A program made the translations under genes and the position numbers. A stretch of 64,000 nucleotides of DNA from assembly GCA_029245395.1 (NCBI GenBank), contig JAQWPL010000007.1, forward strand, positions 1 through 64,000, read 5' to 3'. Numbering within the stretch: position 1 is the stretch's first letter; the number at the start of each line of letters is the position of its first letter. The stretch comes from Gammaproteobacteria bacterium. Its GTDB lineage: Bacteria; Pseudomonadota; Gammaproteobacteria; Pseudomonadales; Pseudohongiellaceae. Under the pieces are notes generated by a model. It was not told the DNA's origin. It did not search any database and worked only from the letters and a program-made list of their open reading frames with translations. Below are positions 1 to 8,223 of the stretch, piece by piece.

Positions 1-10
1 CAGAAGCGAT

Positions 11-72
11 GTATGGACTCCACCACCCTACCTAAGTAAGGTGGCGTCGACGAAAACTAAAGGAGTCCATAC
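11..72. repeat. Inverted repeat and hairpin at IS110-like left region
   Basis: An exact 11-bp inverted repeat, GTATGGACTCC at 11-21 and GGAGTCCATAC at 62-72, encloses an inner imperfect hairpin (CCACCCTAC against GTAAGGTGG). The right arm ends two bases before the transposase start codon and includes its likely ribosome binding sequence. IS110 elements carry their guide (bridge) RNA and regulatory sequences in noncoding ends, so this could be part of such an end, but the element may continue beyond the window edge. Confidence 0.6.
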
Positions 73-73
73 A

Positions 74-229
74 ATGAAAAAGTCTAACGTGATTGTTATC
101 GATTTAGCAAAGAATGTTTTACAGGTCTGCAAAGTCAGCAAACACGGCGAACTGATTCAATTTGCGAACAATATTCAACTTTCATATATTTTCAGATATT
201 TTTATGAATTTTCCTTCAGGTTTGTTTAA
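74..229 (+). pseudogene. IS110-family transposase, N-terminal remnant
   Basis: The reading frame opens at an ATG preceded by AGGAG and begins MKKSNVIVIDLAKNV, the RuvC-like DEDD start of IS110-family transposases with the first catalytic Asp in VIDLAKN. Similarity fades after about residue 33 (KHGELIQ), where the sequence becomes AT-rich and the frame stops at 51 codons, against the usual 320-400. The catalytic remainder and the Ser-containing Tnp20 domain are missing. It is a truncated, non-functional copy; no matching right end was seen nearby. Confidence 0.8.
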
Positions 230-274
230 TTTCAATAAGAAAGCAATTAACAACGCTAATTTTATAAATCCTCG

Positions 275-304
275 AACGTCAGCTTTGGGTCGTAAGCAGA
301 CATT
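275..304. repeat. Dispersed palindromic repeat, copy 1
   Basis: This stretch contains CAGCTTTGGGTCGTAAGCAG with flanking GTC/GAC-like arms and can form a hairpin. Two related copies occur at 12847-12878 and 45767-45797, all in noncoding DNA. Copy 1 lies between the IS110 remnant and the 3' end of the acyltransferase gene. Confidence 0.55.
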
Positions 305-346
305 AAGAAATGGGCTCATTTTTTATCGAAATTGAGCTGTGATTGA

Positions 347-1255
347 TCATTCTGTCTGTGCGCCCAACCACTTCCAGCCTTCCCACAGCCCCGGATCCTT
401 TTCGATCATAGTAGCCAGCACTTCTAAATAACGGGTCATGGCAGTATCCACTGTCATGTCCTCGCCGCCATCACTGACCATTTTGATGACCAGTTTGAAC
501 CGATCGTCGCCATCCCATTCCAGGTAGGCGGCAACTATAGGGATATTTTTTTTCACAGCCAATTTCACGGTCCCCGTAGGGCAGGACAAGATAGTGCCAA
601 GGAACGGCAGGTCCTTTCGGTTCTTATCATCGAACACTTCGGGAAAGTCGTTCGCGGTGATGACCAGGTGGTTTTTCTCGAACGCTCTGAGGATTGGCCT
701 GACCTGGCTTTGAGGCTTGACCAAAATGATATCGCCGCCATTGAGCAGTCGCTCCGCGTGGGTGTATATACGATTCACACGACTACTGAAATTCTTGTAG
801 CCATCACCGCCCCTGTCATCCATGGCGATGGTCGTGACAGGGAGGCCCGGCGTAGCCATCAGGTTACAGAACAACATGTTGAAATGATGATGGTAGGTCA
901 TCACCAGCACACCCTTCCCTTGAAGGTGAGCATCCTTAATGACATCTTCTCCGATCACTTCCAATTGGCATTGTTTGATCCAGTTAATGTCTTTGCCGGC
1001 ATAGAAACTGCTTTGAAACCGGTGCACACCCAATAGAGCAAGATGTCGCTGCCAGGCCGCTGCAACTTTACTGTTATCAGTGAATATCCTGTTCAAGCCA
1101 GCCAGGTATACCGGTTTTTGCTTGCTGGTGAAGGGATGCAGGTGATGAATTGTTCTGGACGCCAACCGGTTGCCTGCGGCATAGGACAGGCACACCCGTA
1201 GCAGGAAGGTCCAGGCGAGCATGAGCTTGATTCGCAGTGTAGCCATCACACCCAT
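347..1255 (-). CDS. LpxL/HtrB-like lysophospholipid acyltransferase family protein
   Basis: The 302-residue product resembles the lipid A biosynthesis acyltransferase (LpxL/LpxM) superfamily, inner-membrane enzymes that transfer fatty acyl chains. A hydrophobic N-terminal segment (about residues 5-27) would anchor it. The region where the family has its His-x4-Glu/Asp catalytic pair reads TYHHHFNMLF, so the acidic partner is not evident; conserved-looking blocks further on include VITANDFPE and PFLGTILSCPTGT. It starts two bases after the sulfotransferase stop and is probably co-transcribed with it, which suggests modification of a surface lipid or glycolipid. The substrate is unknown, and lipid A itself is not demonstrated. 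Confidence 0.7.
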   Translation of the reverse strand: MGVMATLRIKLMLAWTFLLRVCLSYAAGNRLASRTIHHLHPFTSKQKPVYLAGLNRIFTDNSKVAAAWQRHLALLGVHRFQSSFYAGKDINWIKQCQLEVIGEDVIKDAHLQGKGVLVMTYHHHFNMLFCNLMATPGLPVTTIAMDDRGGDGYKNFSSRVNRIYTHAERLLNGGDIILVKPQSQVRPILRAFEKNHLVITANDFPEVFDDKNRKDLPFLGTILSCPTGTVKLAVKKNIPIVAAYLEWDGDDRFKLVIKMVSDGGEDMTVDTAMTRYLEVLATMIEKDPGLWEGWKWLGAQTE

Positions 1256-1257
1256 GG

Positions 1258-2124
1258 TTAGTGTCCCTGTTCTCCAGTATCAAATCCCAACGCTTTTACG
1301 TAGGCAATATCTTCTTCAGAAAATATTGTAGTATCTTGATCCTTGAATCGACCGATGGAGTCGGGAGCATGAATCAATTCTAATAAGGAATCATGCAGTA
1401 TATTCGCAGAATCAAATCCAAGAAAACTACACAACTCTAAAATGCCGCGTTCAGGATTGGAGCAAAAGTTGTCGTAATTGAGGAATAAAAAGTTCGTTCC
1501 CATAGGTTTGCCAATTTCCAGTACTCGTCTATGAGTGATGCACCAATATTTAAGGGAGAAATAGGGCGAAATGCTGCATTCATCACCAATGAAATGTTGT
1601 CCCCAGATATTGAGTTGATTCTGATTTTGACTAAAGGCCATATCCAGGCCGTTGCGCACTACATGAATATATTTCATGCTGTTAAATCGTGTTATGAGAC
1701 GATCCAGGACAATATGTGAATTCGGCGCCTTCCACCCCCACAGTGAGTTCGGTGGCATTTTTTCCTTGTTAGATAATAAAGAGTCCGCTCTTTGTTTTAG
1801 CCAATCTACCGGATGTTGTATTCGATCTTTTGATGACAGATCATTGATGAGTTCAATTTGTTTATTGGTAAATTGCACATTCCCTGTCATCCCGGACAGA
1901 AAAATATCGACTAACTCGTCAAATTCCTCTTCAGATGAATTCAAAATTTCAGGGCGGGTAAAAAGCAGAGCAAACCAGAGGTTATCATTTGCTGCATTAA
2001 GATCGTGACCCAGGAAATACCCAAGTTTATTGACACATTGAGCAATAAGACGAGTTCCGCTCCCACCCACTCCTCCTATTACAATGGGAGAGTTGGTCGA
2101 GAGAGATAAATTTGAATGTGTCAT
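1258..2124 (-). CDS. Sulfotransferase family protein
   Basis: The 288-residue protein begins with PIVIGGVGGSGTRLIAQ (about residues 14-30), the 5'-phosphosulfate-binding loop of PAPS-dependent sulfotransferases, and has the 3'-phosphate-binding strand HVVRNGLDMAFS near residue 155. It would transfer sulfate from PAPS to a carbohydrate or lipid acceptor. It lacks a signal peptide, so it should act in the cytoplasm. The acyltransferase starts immediately downstream and the P-loop/methyltransferase fusion ends 49 bases upstream, all on the minus strand, suggesting one operon. The gene is clearly more AT-rich than the metabolic genes to the right, consistent with horizontal acquisition. Confidence 0.75.
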   Translation of the reverse strand: MTHSNLSLSTNSPIVIGGVGGSGTRLIAQCVNKLGYFLGHDLNAANDNLWFALLFTRPEILNSSEEEFDELVDIFLSGMTGNVQFTNKQIELINDLSSKDRIQHPVDWLKQRADSLLSNKEKMPPNSLWGWKAPNSHIVLDRLITRFNSMKYIHVVRNGLDMAFSQNQNQLNIWGQHFIGDECSISPYFSLKYWCITHRRVLEIGKPMGTNFLFLNYDNFCSNPERGILELCSFLGFDSANILHDSLLELIHAPDSIGRFKDQDTTIFSEEDIAYVKALGFDTGEQGH

Positions 2125-2173
2125 TTATTAGGGCTTAATTCTTTATCGACTATTGACTCTAATGCGCTTTTAC

Positions 2174-3427
2174 TCATTTATAACAAATAGCTACGCATCT
2201 TTCCTTATCCATGGGAGATTGCATAAAGTCTATTTTTGAAAATAATTTATCATGGTCTAAAAGAATTCGTTCAATCGCCTGCGGGGAAAACAAAAATGTT
2301 TGATCCTGCCCTGTTTGCAAGCTGACGCCGATAATAGGTAATGCGGCGTCAAAAGTAGTAGGCGCTGGTAATGTAGAATTAAACTTACTGTCGGATAAAG
2401 TCGGAAATTCTATAATTAGTTTTTCTGTGCAAAGTCCCGCGATCATTCTTAGTGCCTTGATGGGCTCTTTCAGGTGATGAATGACATTTAGCAGGAGAAC
2501 AATGTCGAATTCTTCGTTGCCAGATTCATCATTCCCAGGCTCTTCATTAAGAGGCGAGTCGAAAATATTCTTATAAAGTATCTGAGATTTCGCTCCCGTC
2601 ATTTGTTTAATTAAATTGGCTCCAATATACCTATGACGTTTAAGTTCAGTTCCAACGACTCTTAAGGCATTTCTTTTTTCAGCCTCAAAACAAAAATACC
2701 CATAGGCGCAACCTATATCCAATAACGATTTTCCTGAAAGGTCCTTGTCCAATAATGACAAACTGGGTGAGCGATCATCACCTTGTGTAAATTGATTGTT
2801 GGGAAGCTGGATTTGTTGGTATTCAAAATCATTGTTTTTAACGATTTCACTAATTTCTGCATCAGTATAGGAAACAGTTTTCTCGCTGTTTAAATATTTC
2901 GGAAGCTCAGCAACGGATGGTATTGCTGTATATTCAGAAGTTTCAGAGAGAATCATTTCAAAATCAATATGAAATTTATCAAGTAGGTTGATCCACTTAT
3001 CATAAAAATCAGGAATATCTAATCGGCATAGAAGTTCGAATATTTTTTGTTGAGGGTAGGGGGTTCCTGGCTTTCTTAATCCTCCTTCAGCTTCTGTTTG
3101 CAGTAACACTCGTTTCGATAATATGGCTGGGTGAACAATAAGTAGATGTGCTTTGATCCTATCTTTATGACTTAATAATTCTGACAAGATCTTGTCGTCC
3201 AAAAATTCATTGTTGATATTGTCTGCATCATTATCAAAGGGTCTAATCAGGTTGTAGTGGACGATGCATTCCTGGTTAAGAATTTCATTGGTGCTCCCAG
3301 GCTCTATTTCATAAGCCATCAACAAAGGAAGGTCTTTCCATTCCCCCTTATTGATTTTATGTTCGATATAGGAGGACTTTCCTGAGCATGAAATTCCTAA
3401 AACCAGGTGTATATCACCAGTATTCAT
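2174..3427 (-). CDS. P-loop NTPase domain fused to a SAM-dependent methyltransferase
   Basis: The N-terminal third carries a Walker A motif, GISCSGKSS (about residues 11-19 from the ATG used here), typical of small kinase or sulfotransferase-like P-loop proteins. The C-terminal half has class I methyltransferase motif I, LLDIGCAYGYF, and FDIVLLLNVIHHLKEP, like tRNA (mo5U34) methyltransferase-type enzymes, interrupted by an acidic low-complexity insert NEEPGNDESGNEE. An in-frame TTG 12 bases further upstream is a weaker start. The gene is AT-rich like the sulfotransferase downstream. The fusion suggests that one step phosphorylates or binds a nucleotide and the other methylates the same or a linked substrate; neither substrate can be read from sequence. 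Confidence 0.65.
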   Translation of the reverse strand: MNTGDIHLVLGISCSGKSSYIEHKINKGEWKDLPLLMAYEIEPGSTNEILNQECIVHYNLIRPFDNDADNINNEFLDDKILSELLSHKDRIKAHLLIVHPAILSKRVLLQTEAEGGLRKPGTPYPQQKIFELLCRLDIPDFYDKWINLLDKFHIDFEMILSETSEYTAIPSVAELPKYLNSEKTVSYTDAEISEIVKNNDFEYQQIQLPNNQFTQGDDRSPSLSLLDKDLSGKSLLDIGCAYGYFCFEAEKRNALRVVGTELKRHRYIGANLIKQMTGAKSQILYKNIFDSPLNEEPGNDESGNEEFDIVLLLNVIHHLKEPIKALRMIAGLCTEKLIIEFPTLSDSKFNSTLPAPTTFDAALPIIGVSLQTGQDQTFLFSPQAIERILLDHDKLFSKIDFMQSPMDKERCVAICYK

Positions 3428-3619
3428 GTGCTTCGCCAAATAAAAATTATGAGAAATTCATTGAAAAATGAATATGGAAGAACTAACCAATAATTGCAAC
3501 TAATTGTGACAGGCTATTTTTTCAAACATTGGAATAGTCCATTACGTGAGAATGGCTAGTGATCTTGCGGCCAGGGGTTACTATCAGTTTGTAGGCCTAA
3601 GCCGGCAGACTTAACATAG

Positions 3620-4768
3620 TTACTCCAAAAATTCGTATACGACAAAAGTAGTATTATCCCTGCCTTTAAAAGCTAGTTTACATTCTCCAAGGGAGGCTGG
3701 TATTGTCCAATCGACATTTTCCTCATAATCCAGTTCCAGGGTGCGACGCTCGCAACGCAAAAATATTTTATTCAGTCTCCCTTCGACATTGCTCACAGTA
3801 AAAATACGGCGTGATGGGTTGAAGGACCATTCGTCTTCTACAATCTTGGCCAGCAGGGGGAGTGGTTCAGGTGAGTCAAGCGCTGCTTGGGAAGTGGTTA
3901 CCAGCTCAGACAGCTGGTCATCATTTACTATGCCGAATCTGTTTTGCAGTTCATCGTATGTTGCCAAGGTCAGGGCATGCTGCCTTAGACTGGCAGAAAG
4001 TAGCATTTTTTTTCGTAAAGCTCCTTCCAGAAATTGATCAGGTAAAAAATAGTATTCTTCCTCTCTGGGATTGATTGCTGTCATGGTGGCCAATTTTGCA
4101 GATTCCAGTGCAGCATACATATCATTCTGGCCCATCAGAATGTTTGTATTCATATCATGTAAAAGTGCGAAGTCAAAAACTGTAACAGCGTCCCGGCGCA
4201 AACTGTTTCTCACTTCCCTCAATGCTCTGTCGTGATCGTCGGCAACCATCAGGACGGATACTTCTTCGATGGCCTCTGTCACAACAGGTGTCAGGGTCAA
4301 TTGAATAGGCTCCATGGCAGATGGATCGAATGCTGGTGTTGCCGATTCTGCGTCTTCATTCGGCTCTGATGGTGATTCCGCGTTACGACCACGGCCGCCC
4401 GGACCGTTTTCTGTCGCTGGTGCATTCGGGTTTATCCTGAGCGCAATAATATAATCATGGTTATAGTAATCAACAGCTTCGCCTGCCACTGTTGCAGGTT
4501 TGAAGGTCCATTCAATTACTGCATCACGCAATACATTTCTGACTAAACGATTCTCCAAAAATATTTCTGCTACTTCCAGGTCATCAACGGTGCCATCGGC
4601 CTTGACGGTAAAGCTGGCTTTTACGATAGTTTCGCCATCAAATGCCGGTGTAAAGCGACCTTCCATTGAAATAGGTTCAGGAGGAGTCAGTTCCTGGGAA
4701 AAGCTGGCAGAACTGAATGTTGCTAACAAGATGATCAGGCTAATGAAAAGTTTCTTTAAGATTTGCAT
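3620..4768 (-). CDS. Secreted protein with a TonB C-terminal-like domain
   Basis: The 382-residue product starts with a signal peptide (LFISLIILLATFSSASFSQ). Residues about 30-115 resemble the TonB C-terminal fold (VKASFTVKADGTVDDLEV, then DAVIEWTFKPATVAGEAVD), as found in many periplasmic TonB-box-less proteins. A Pro/Glu/Gly-rich linker follows, then a mostly helical region (about 170-300) and a beta-rich tail. It has no N-terminal transmembrane anchor of the classical energy-transducing TonB type, so direct coupling to ExbBD is unlikely. It stands alone on the minus strand. Its role is unknown. Confidence 0.6.
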   Translation of the reverse strand: MQILKKLFISLIILLATFSSASFSQELTPPEPISMEGRFTPAFDGETIVKASFTVKADGTVDDLEVAEIFLENRLVRNVLRDAVIEWTFKPATVAGEAVDYYNHDYIIALRINPNAPATENGPGGRGRNAESPSEPNEDAESATPAFDPSAMEPIQLTLTPVVTEAIEEVSVLMVADDHDRALREVRNSLRRDAVTVFDFALLHDMNTNILMGQNDMYAALESAKLATMTAINPREEEYYFLPDQFLEGALRKKMLLSASLRQHALTLATYDELQNRFGIVNDDQLSELVTTSQAALDSPEPLPLLAKIVEDEWSFNPSRRIFTVSNVEGRLNKIFLRCERRTLELDYEENVDWTIPASLGECKLAFKGRDNTTFVVYEFLE

Positions 4769-4925
4769 AATCAGCCCTCACTTTATGAATTGGATATATG
4801 TAGATATTGTTAATTAAAAAGTCTAAAACGGAAAACGTAATCTGTCCAGAAATAAGAGAGGGTGCCAGGGTTGATTATTTTTTGGAAATAGAAATTAGGT
4901 GGTGTAGTGAATGGAGGCCGTCCAA

Positions 4926-6068
4926 TCAATCCAGCCGTTTCTTGAATTTCAGCGCTGCAATCAACAAGCCTATTACCGTAAAACCAATCAAAAATAGTGC
5001 ATCGTCTTGCACGTTCTCAATGCTGGCCCCGCGCAACACCACACCGCGAATTATGCGCAGAAAATGTGTTGTTGGTAATACTTCGGCAACCCACTGCGCT
5101 GCTTGTGGCATCCCTTCATAGGGAAACATGAATCCGGACAGCAAAATGGAAGGAAGGAGGATAAAGACGGTCATTTGCATAGCTTGCAACTGAGTCTGGG
5201 CGATGGTGGAAATGATCAGGCCCAAGGTGAGGCTGGCGGCAATGAACAACATGGTAGCCAAGACGATCTGGCTGATCTCTCCGTTGATTGGCACATTAAA
5301 CACCAGATGCCCAAGTCCTAAAATGATGGTCATCTGGATCAGGCCAATGAGGATGTAGGGGATAATCTTGCCGAGCATAAGCTCCAGTGAATGCACTGGT
5401 GTTGTAATAAGCAGTTCCAGGTTGCCCCGTTCCCGTTCACGCACAATGGCTGTCGAGGTAAACAGGATCATGGTCATGGTGAGGATGATGGCCAATAGTC
5501 CCGGGACAATGTTCACCGCCGTGCGTTGTTCCGGATTGAAATACAGGGCCACTTCAAAGGTGGGCGCCGGCGGCAGGGCAGAACCGCGAGATAGTTCAGT
5601 CAGAGGCATGGTACGCAGGCCGCGTATTGTTGACGCAACGATAGTGTCAGAGCCATCCACCAGCCACTGCCCAAGGGCCCTAGGCTCCATATCACCCGCG
5701 GCACTGCTGGCGCAAGCGACCAGCTGACTTTGCGCCAAGCGCTGATCCAGGTCTCTAGGTAGTACTAACACGGCACGCACTTCACCGTTGGTGATACTTT
5801 GCTCGGCGGCCTGCACTGAGTCATAGACAGCGATGAAATTCACTACCTGGGTGGCGGCAACTGCCGCCGCAATACTCCGCGAGGCGAAAGTTTGAGACTC
5901 GTCATAGATTCCGGCCGGAATATTCCTCACGTTGGTGTTGATGGCGTAACCGAACAGCAGCAACTGGATCAGTGGAATCATCACCACCATGCCGAAAGTA
6001 AGCTTGTCCCGGGACAGTTGCTTGAACTCCTTGAAAGTGATGGCGCTGATACGCGAAAGAATACTCAT
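4926..6068 (-). CDS. ABC-2 type transporter permease
   Basis: The 380-residue protein has one N-terminal membrane helix (FGMVVMIPLIQLLLFGYAI), a large periplasmic domain (about 45-175) and a block of five hydrophobic helices (about 180-375), the ABC-2 layout of YhhJ/YbhR proteins. The segment RERERGNLELLITTPV is the family's coupling region. Its ATG overlaps the stop of the ATPase gene by four bases (ATGA), indicating translational coupling. With the upstream ATPase and the membrane-fusion lipoprotein it forms an exporter of the YbhGFSR type, but only one permease is present, so it probably acts as a homodimer. The exported compound is unknown. Confidence 0.88.
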   Translation of the reverse strand: MSILSRISAITFKEFKQLSRDKLTFGMVVMIPLIQLLLFGYAINTNVRNIPAGIYDESQTFASRSIAAAVAATQVVNFIAVYDSVQAAEQSITNGEVRAVLVLPRDLDQRLAQSQLVACASSAAGDMEPRALGQWLVDGSDTIVASTIRGLRTMPLTELSRGSALPPAPTFEVALYFNPEQRTAVNIVPGLLAIILTMTMILFTSTAIVRERERGNLELLITTPVHSLELMLGKIIPYILIGLIQMTIILGLGHLVFNVPINGEISQIVLATMLFIAASLTLGLIISTIAQTQLQAMQMTVFILLPSILLSGFMFPYEGMPQAAQWVAEVLPTTHFLRIIRGVVLRGASIENVQDDALFLIGFTVIGLLIAALKFKKRLD

Positions 6069-6994
6069 AGCAGATCATCACTTGTGGTAGTCACGAACAC
6101 GTCTTCCAGTGATGGCCTGACCAGTCGCATTTCATAGTCGTTTTGTGCAATGGCCGTTTGCTTGTGCAACCAGTCGATAGGATCGTCGATAGCATCGTCA
6201 ACTAGCACACGCAGGCGTGCGCCTTGTTGTGCGGCGGAAATGATTTCCGGTAATTCAATTAGCGCCTGCTTTAGTTGGCGCAGACTCTCACCTCCGATCT
6301 CTACGACGTTGGCACCCATCTCATCCATCAGGGTCTGGGGAGCGCCGTCCGCCCGTTTTTTTCCATTGGCGAGGATGGCCAGGCCATGGCAACGTTCCGC
6401 TTCATCCATATAGTGGGACGACACGAGGATAGTGGTGCCCGCATCACTGAGGTCGAACAGCTTTTCCCAGAATTCGCGCCGGTTTTCGGGATCAACTGCA
6501 GAGGTGGGTTCATCAAGGAATAACAGTTCGGGGTTGTGGATAGTGGCTGCCGCCAGGCCCAGGCGCTGTTTTTGACCGCCACTCATGGTATCGGCCAGTT
6601 GTTTTTTCTGCGCTTCAAGTTCGTAGAGTGCTAGCAACTCAGCCACCCGGTTTTTTTCTTCGCGGCCACGCAACCCGTAAATTTTTGCCATGAAGCGTAG
6701 GTTTTCCTCCACAGTGAGATCCCCATAAAGGGAAAATTTCTGGGTCATATAACCGATGCGCAAGCGCAGGGCTTCGGCCTGAGCTGGCAAGTTAAAACCC
6801 AGCACATCAATGTCTCCCGAATCGGGCCTCAGCAATCCGGTCAGCAGGCGAATACTGGTGGATTTACCGGAGCCATTGGGACCCAGGAAGCCGTAGATAC
6901 TGCCGCGAGGAATTTTCAGATCCAGATTGTCCACAGCGACCAGGGACCCAAAGCGACGGGTCAGGCCTGATGCTTCAATGGCCAGGTCTTGCAT
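6065..6994 (-). CDS. ABC transporter ATP-binding protein
   Basis: The 309-residue protein has Walker A (GPNGSGKSTS), Q-loop (YMTQKFSLYGDLTVEENL), signature (MSGGQKQRLGLA), Walker B (LLFLDEPTSAVDPENR) and H-loop (VSSHYMDEAERC) in order, followed by a C-terminal extension of about 90 residues. It matches the CcmA/YbhF-type ATPases that pair with ABC-2 permeases. YbhF itself has two such domains; this protein has one. It lies between the membrane-fusion lipoprotein (24-base gap) and the permease (4-base overlap) and should energise export by that complex in the inner membrane. Confidence 0.92.
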   Translation of the reverse strand: MQDLAIEASGLTRRFGSLVAVDNLDLKIPRGSIYGFLGPNGSGKSTSIRLLTGLLRPDSGDIDVLGFNLPAQAEALRLRIGYMTQKFSLYGDLTVEENLRFMAKIYGLRGREEKNRVAELLALYELEAQKKQLADTMSGGQKQRLGLAAATIHNPELLFLDEPTSAVDPENRREFWEKLFDLSDAGTTILVSSHYMDEAERCHGLAILANGKKRADGAPQTLMDEMGANVVEIGGESLRQLKQALIELPEIISAAQQGARLRVLVDDAIDDPIDWLHKQTAIAQNDYEMRLVRPSLEDVFVTTTSDDLL

Positions 6995-7018
6995 ACTAAG
7001 TCCTACAAAAAAGCGCGA

Positions 7019-7975
7019 TCAAGGCAGTTCGACTTGAGCCGGTAAACCGGAAGGCAGGTCGGCGGCCGATTCAGGTAGTTGTATCTCTGCGAGGTACATG
7101 AGACGGGCGCGTTCTTCCCGGTTCAGGGCGTAGTAAGGCGTGAAGGCGGGTTCTACCGAAATCCAGCGGACAGATCCGGTGACTGGCTGACCAATGCCAT
7201 CGACCCTGACAACCAGTGAATCCCCGATACTGATTTGAACGCGTACAGGCTCTGGAATATAGACACGGGCAAAGGGCGGTCCTTCCGCCAGCAAGATAAC
7301 CAGAGGAGCACCCATGTATACGCGCTCACCCTCATTCCAGGGCAGATTGTCCAGGATGCCGTCACGGGTGGCATGAACAGTCAGGTTCTCCAGATTCTGG
7401 CGTTCACGATCCAGCACAGACAAGGCGGCATTAAGCTGGGCTTCGGCAAGCCGGATATCTTCCACCCTGGTGCCGGCATTCAACAATAACAACTGATCCT
7501 CCGCTTCATTCATGGAGGCCTGACGGGCATCGCGACGGGTCTGGGCGGTTTCCAGTTCTGCTGCTGATGCGAGTTGCTGATCCACCAGGCGCTGGGTGCG
7601 CCGGATATCCTGGATGATTTCCTGCAGTGTAGCTCTGGCAGCTTCCACTCGAGCTTCTGCTGCCATGATCTCTTCCTCACGGGGGCCGTTGCGGAGTTTT
7701 TCCAGATTGGCCTCAAACTGCTGCACGTCAGCTTCGGCCTTGGCGACCACCGTCCGCTGTAGACTGTTATCCAACTCAACCAACAAGTCGCCGCGGGAAA
7801 CCCGGCTGCCTTCCCGTATAGGTAGCGCCGTGATGACTTCAGCCGCCGTAGCAGAAAGGGTTATACGGTCGCGCTCAAGGGTACCAAGTGCCAGAGAGCC
7901 ATCATCGCTGTTACTGCAACTGGTAAGCATCAAAGCGCTTATAAACAACAGCGAGGATTTATTAAACATTCTCAT
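7019..7975 (-). CDS. HlyD/YbhG-family membrane-fusion lipoprotein
   Basis: The mature protein would begin at the Cys of the lipobox LMLTSC after a short signal peptide, so the ATG at 7975 (or the one six bases later) is preferred to the longer frame that opens at 8062. It has the biotinyl-lipoyl-like half (ITALPIREGSRVSRGDLLVELDN), a long alpha-helical coiled-coil hairpin rich in Ala, Glu and Arg (about residues 60-170), the second lipoyl half (VHATRDGILDNLPWNEGERV) and a beta-barrel tail. It would link the inner-membrane ABC transporter to an outer-membrane channel such as TolC encoded elsewhere. It is the first gene of the exporter operon. Confidence 0.85.
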   Translation of the reverse strand: MRMFNKSSLLFISALMLTSCSNSDDGSLALGTLERDRITLSATAAEVITALPIREGSRVSRGDLLVELDNSLQRTVVAKAEADVQQFEANLEKLRNGPREEEIMAAEARVEAARATLQEIIQDIRRTQRLVDQQLASAAELETAQTRRDARQASMNEAEDQLLLLNAGTRVEDIRLAEAQLNAALSVLDRERQNLENLTVHATRDGILDNLPWNEGERVYMGAPLVILLAEGPPFARVYIPEPVRVQISIGDSLVVRVDGIGQPVTGSVRWISVEPAFTPYYALNREERARLMYLAEIQLPESAADLPSGLPAQVELP

Positions 7976-8118
7976 GATTAGTGATCCAATCTCTTTCCAA
8001 AACTTAAAACAGTTGGAGTCATGAGCGAAGGAGCAATAGCTATTACTCCATGAGTCCTGCACTTAAGCCCGGTTTTAGCGACACCCGCTTGATATCGCTT
8101 CCTTCGACCAGCTTCGCC

Positions 8119-8204
8119 CGGCGGAGATCGGCCTTTGGCCTCTTCCGCCCTACAAAAGTATCGGCGTTCTATCGTAGGGCGGAAGAGCGCAGCGATCTCC
8201 GCCG
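8119..8204. repeat. Nested palindromic (REP/BIME-like) repeat
   Basis: The left arm (8119-8153) and the inverted right arm (8174-8204) share GGCGGAGATCG at the outside and CTTCCGCCCTAC at the inside, separated by 20 bases. Each arm also folds on itself (GGCGGA with TCCGCC around GGCC). The same unit occurs at 41928-42074. The repeat fills the gap between the exporter promoter region and the 3' end of the PQQ dehydrogenase gene. Confidence 0.8.
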
Positions 8205-8223
8205 AGGCTGTATGAAACTTAGC

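Noticed and set aside
668-1036. Plus-strand 122-codon frame inside the acyltransferase gene
   Set aside because: Opposite-strand shadow; the minus-strand frame has clear family similarity.
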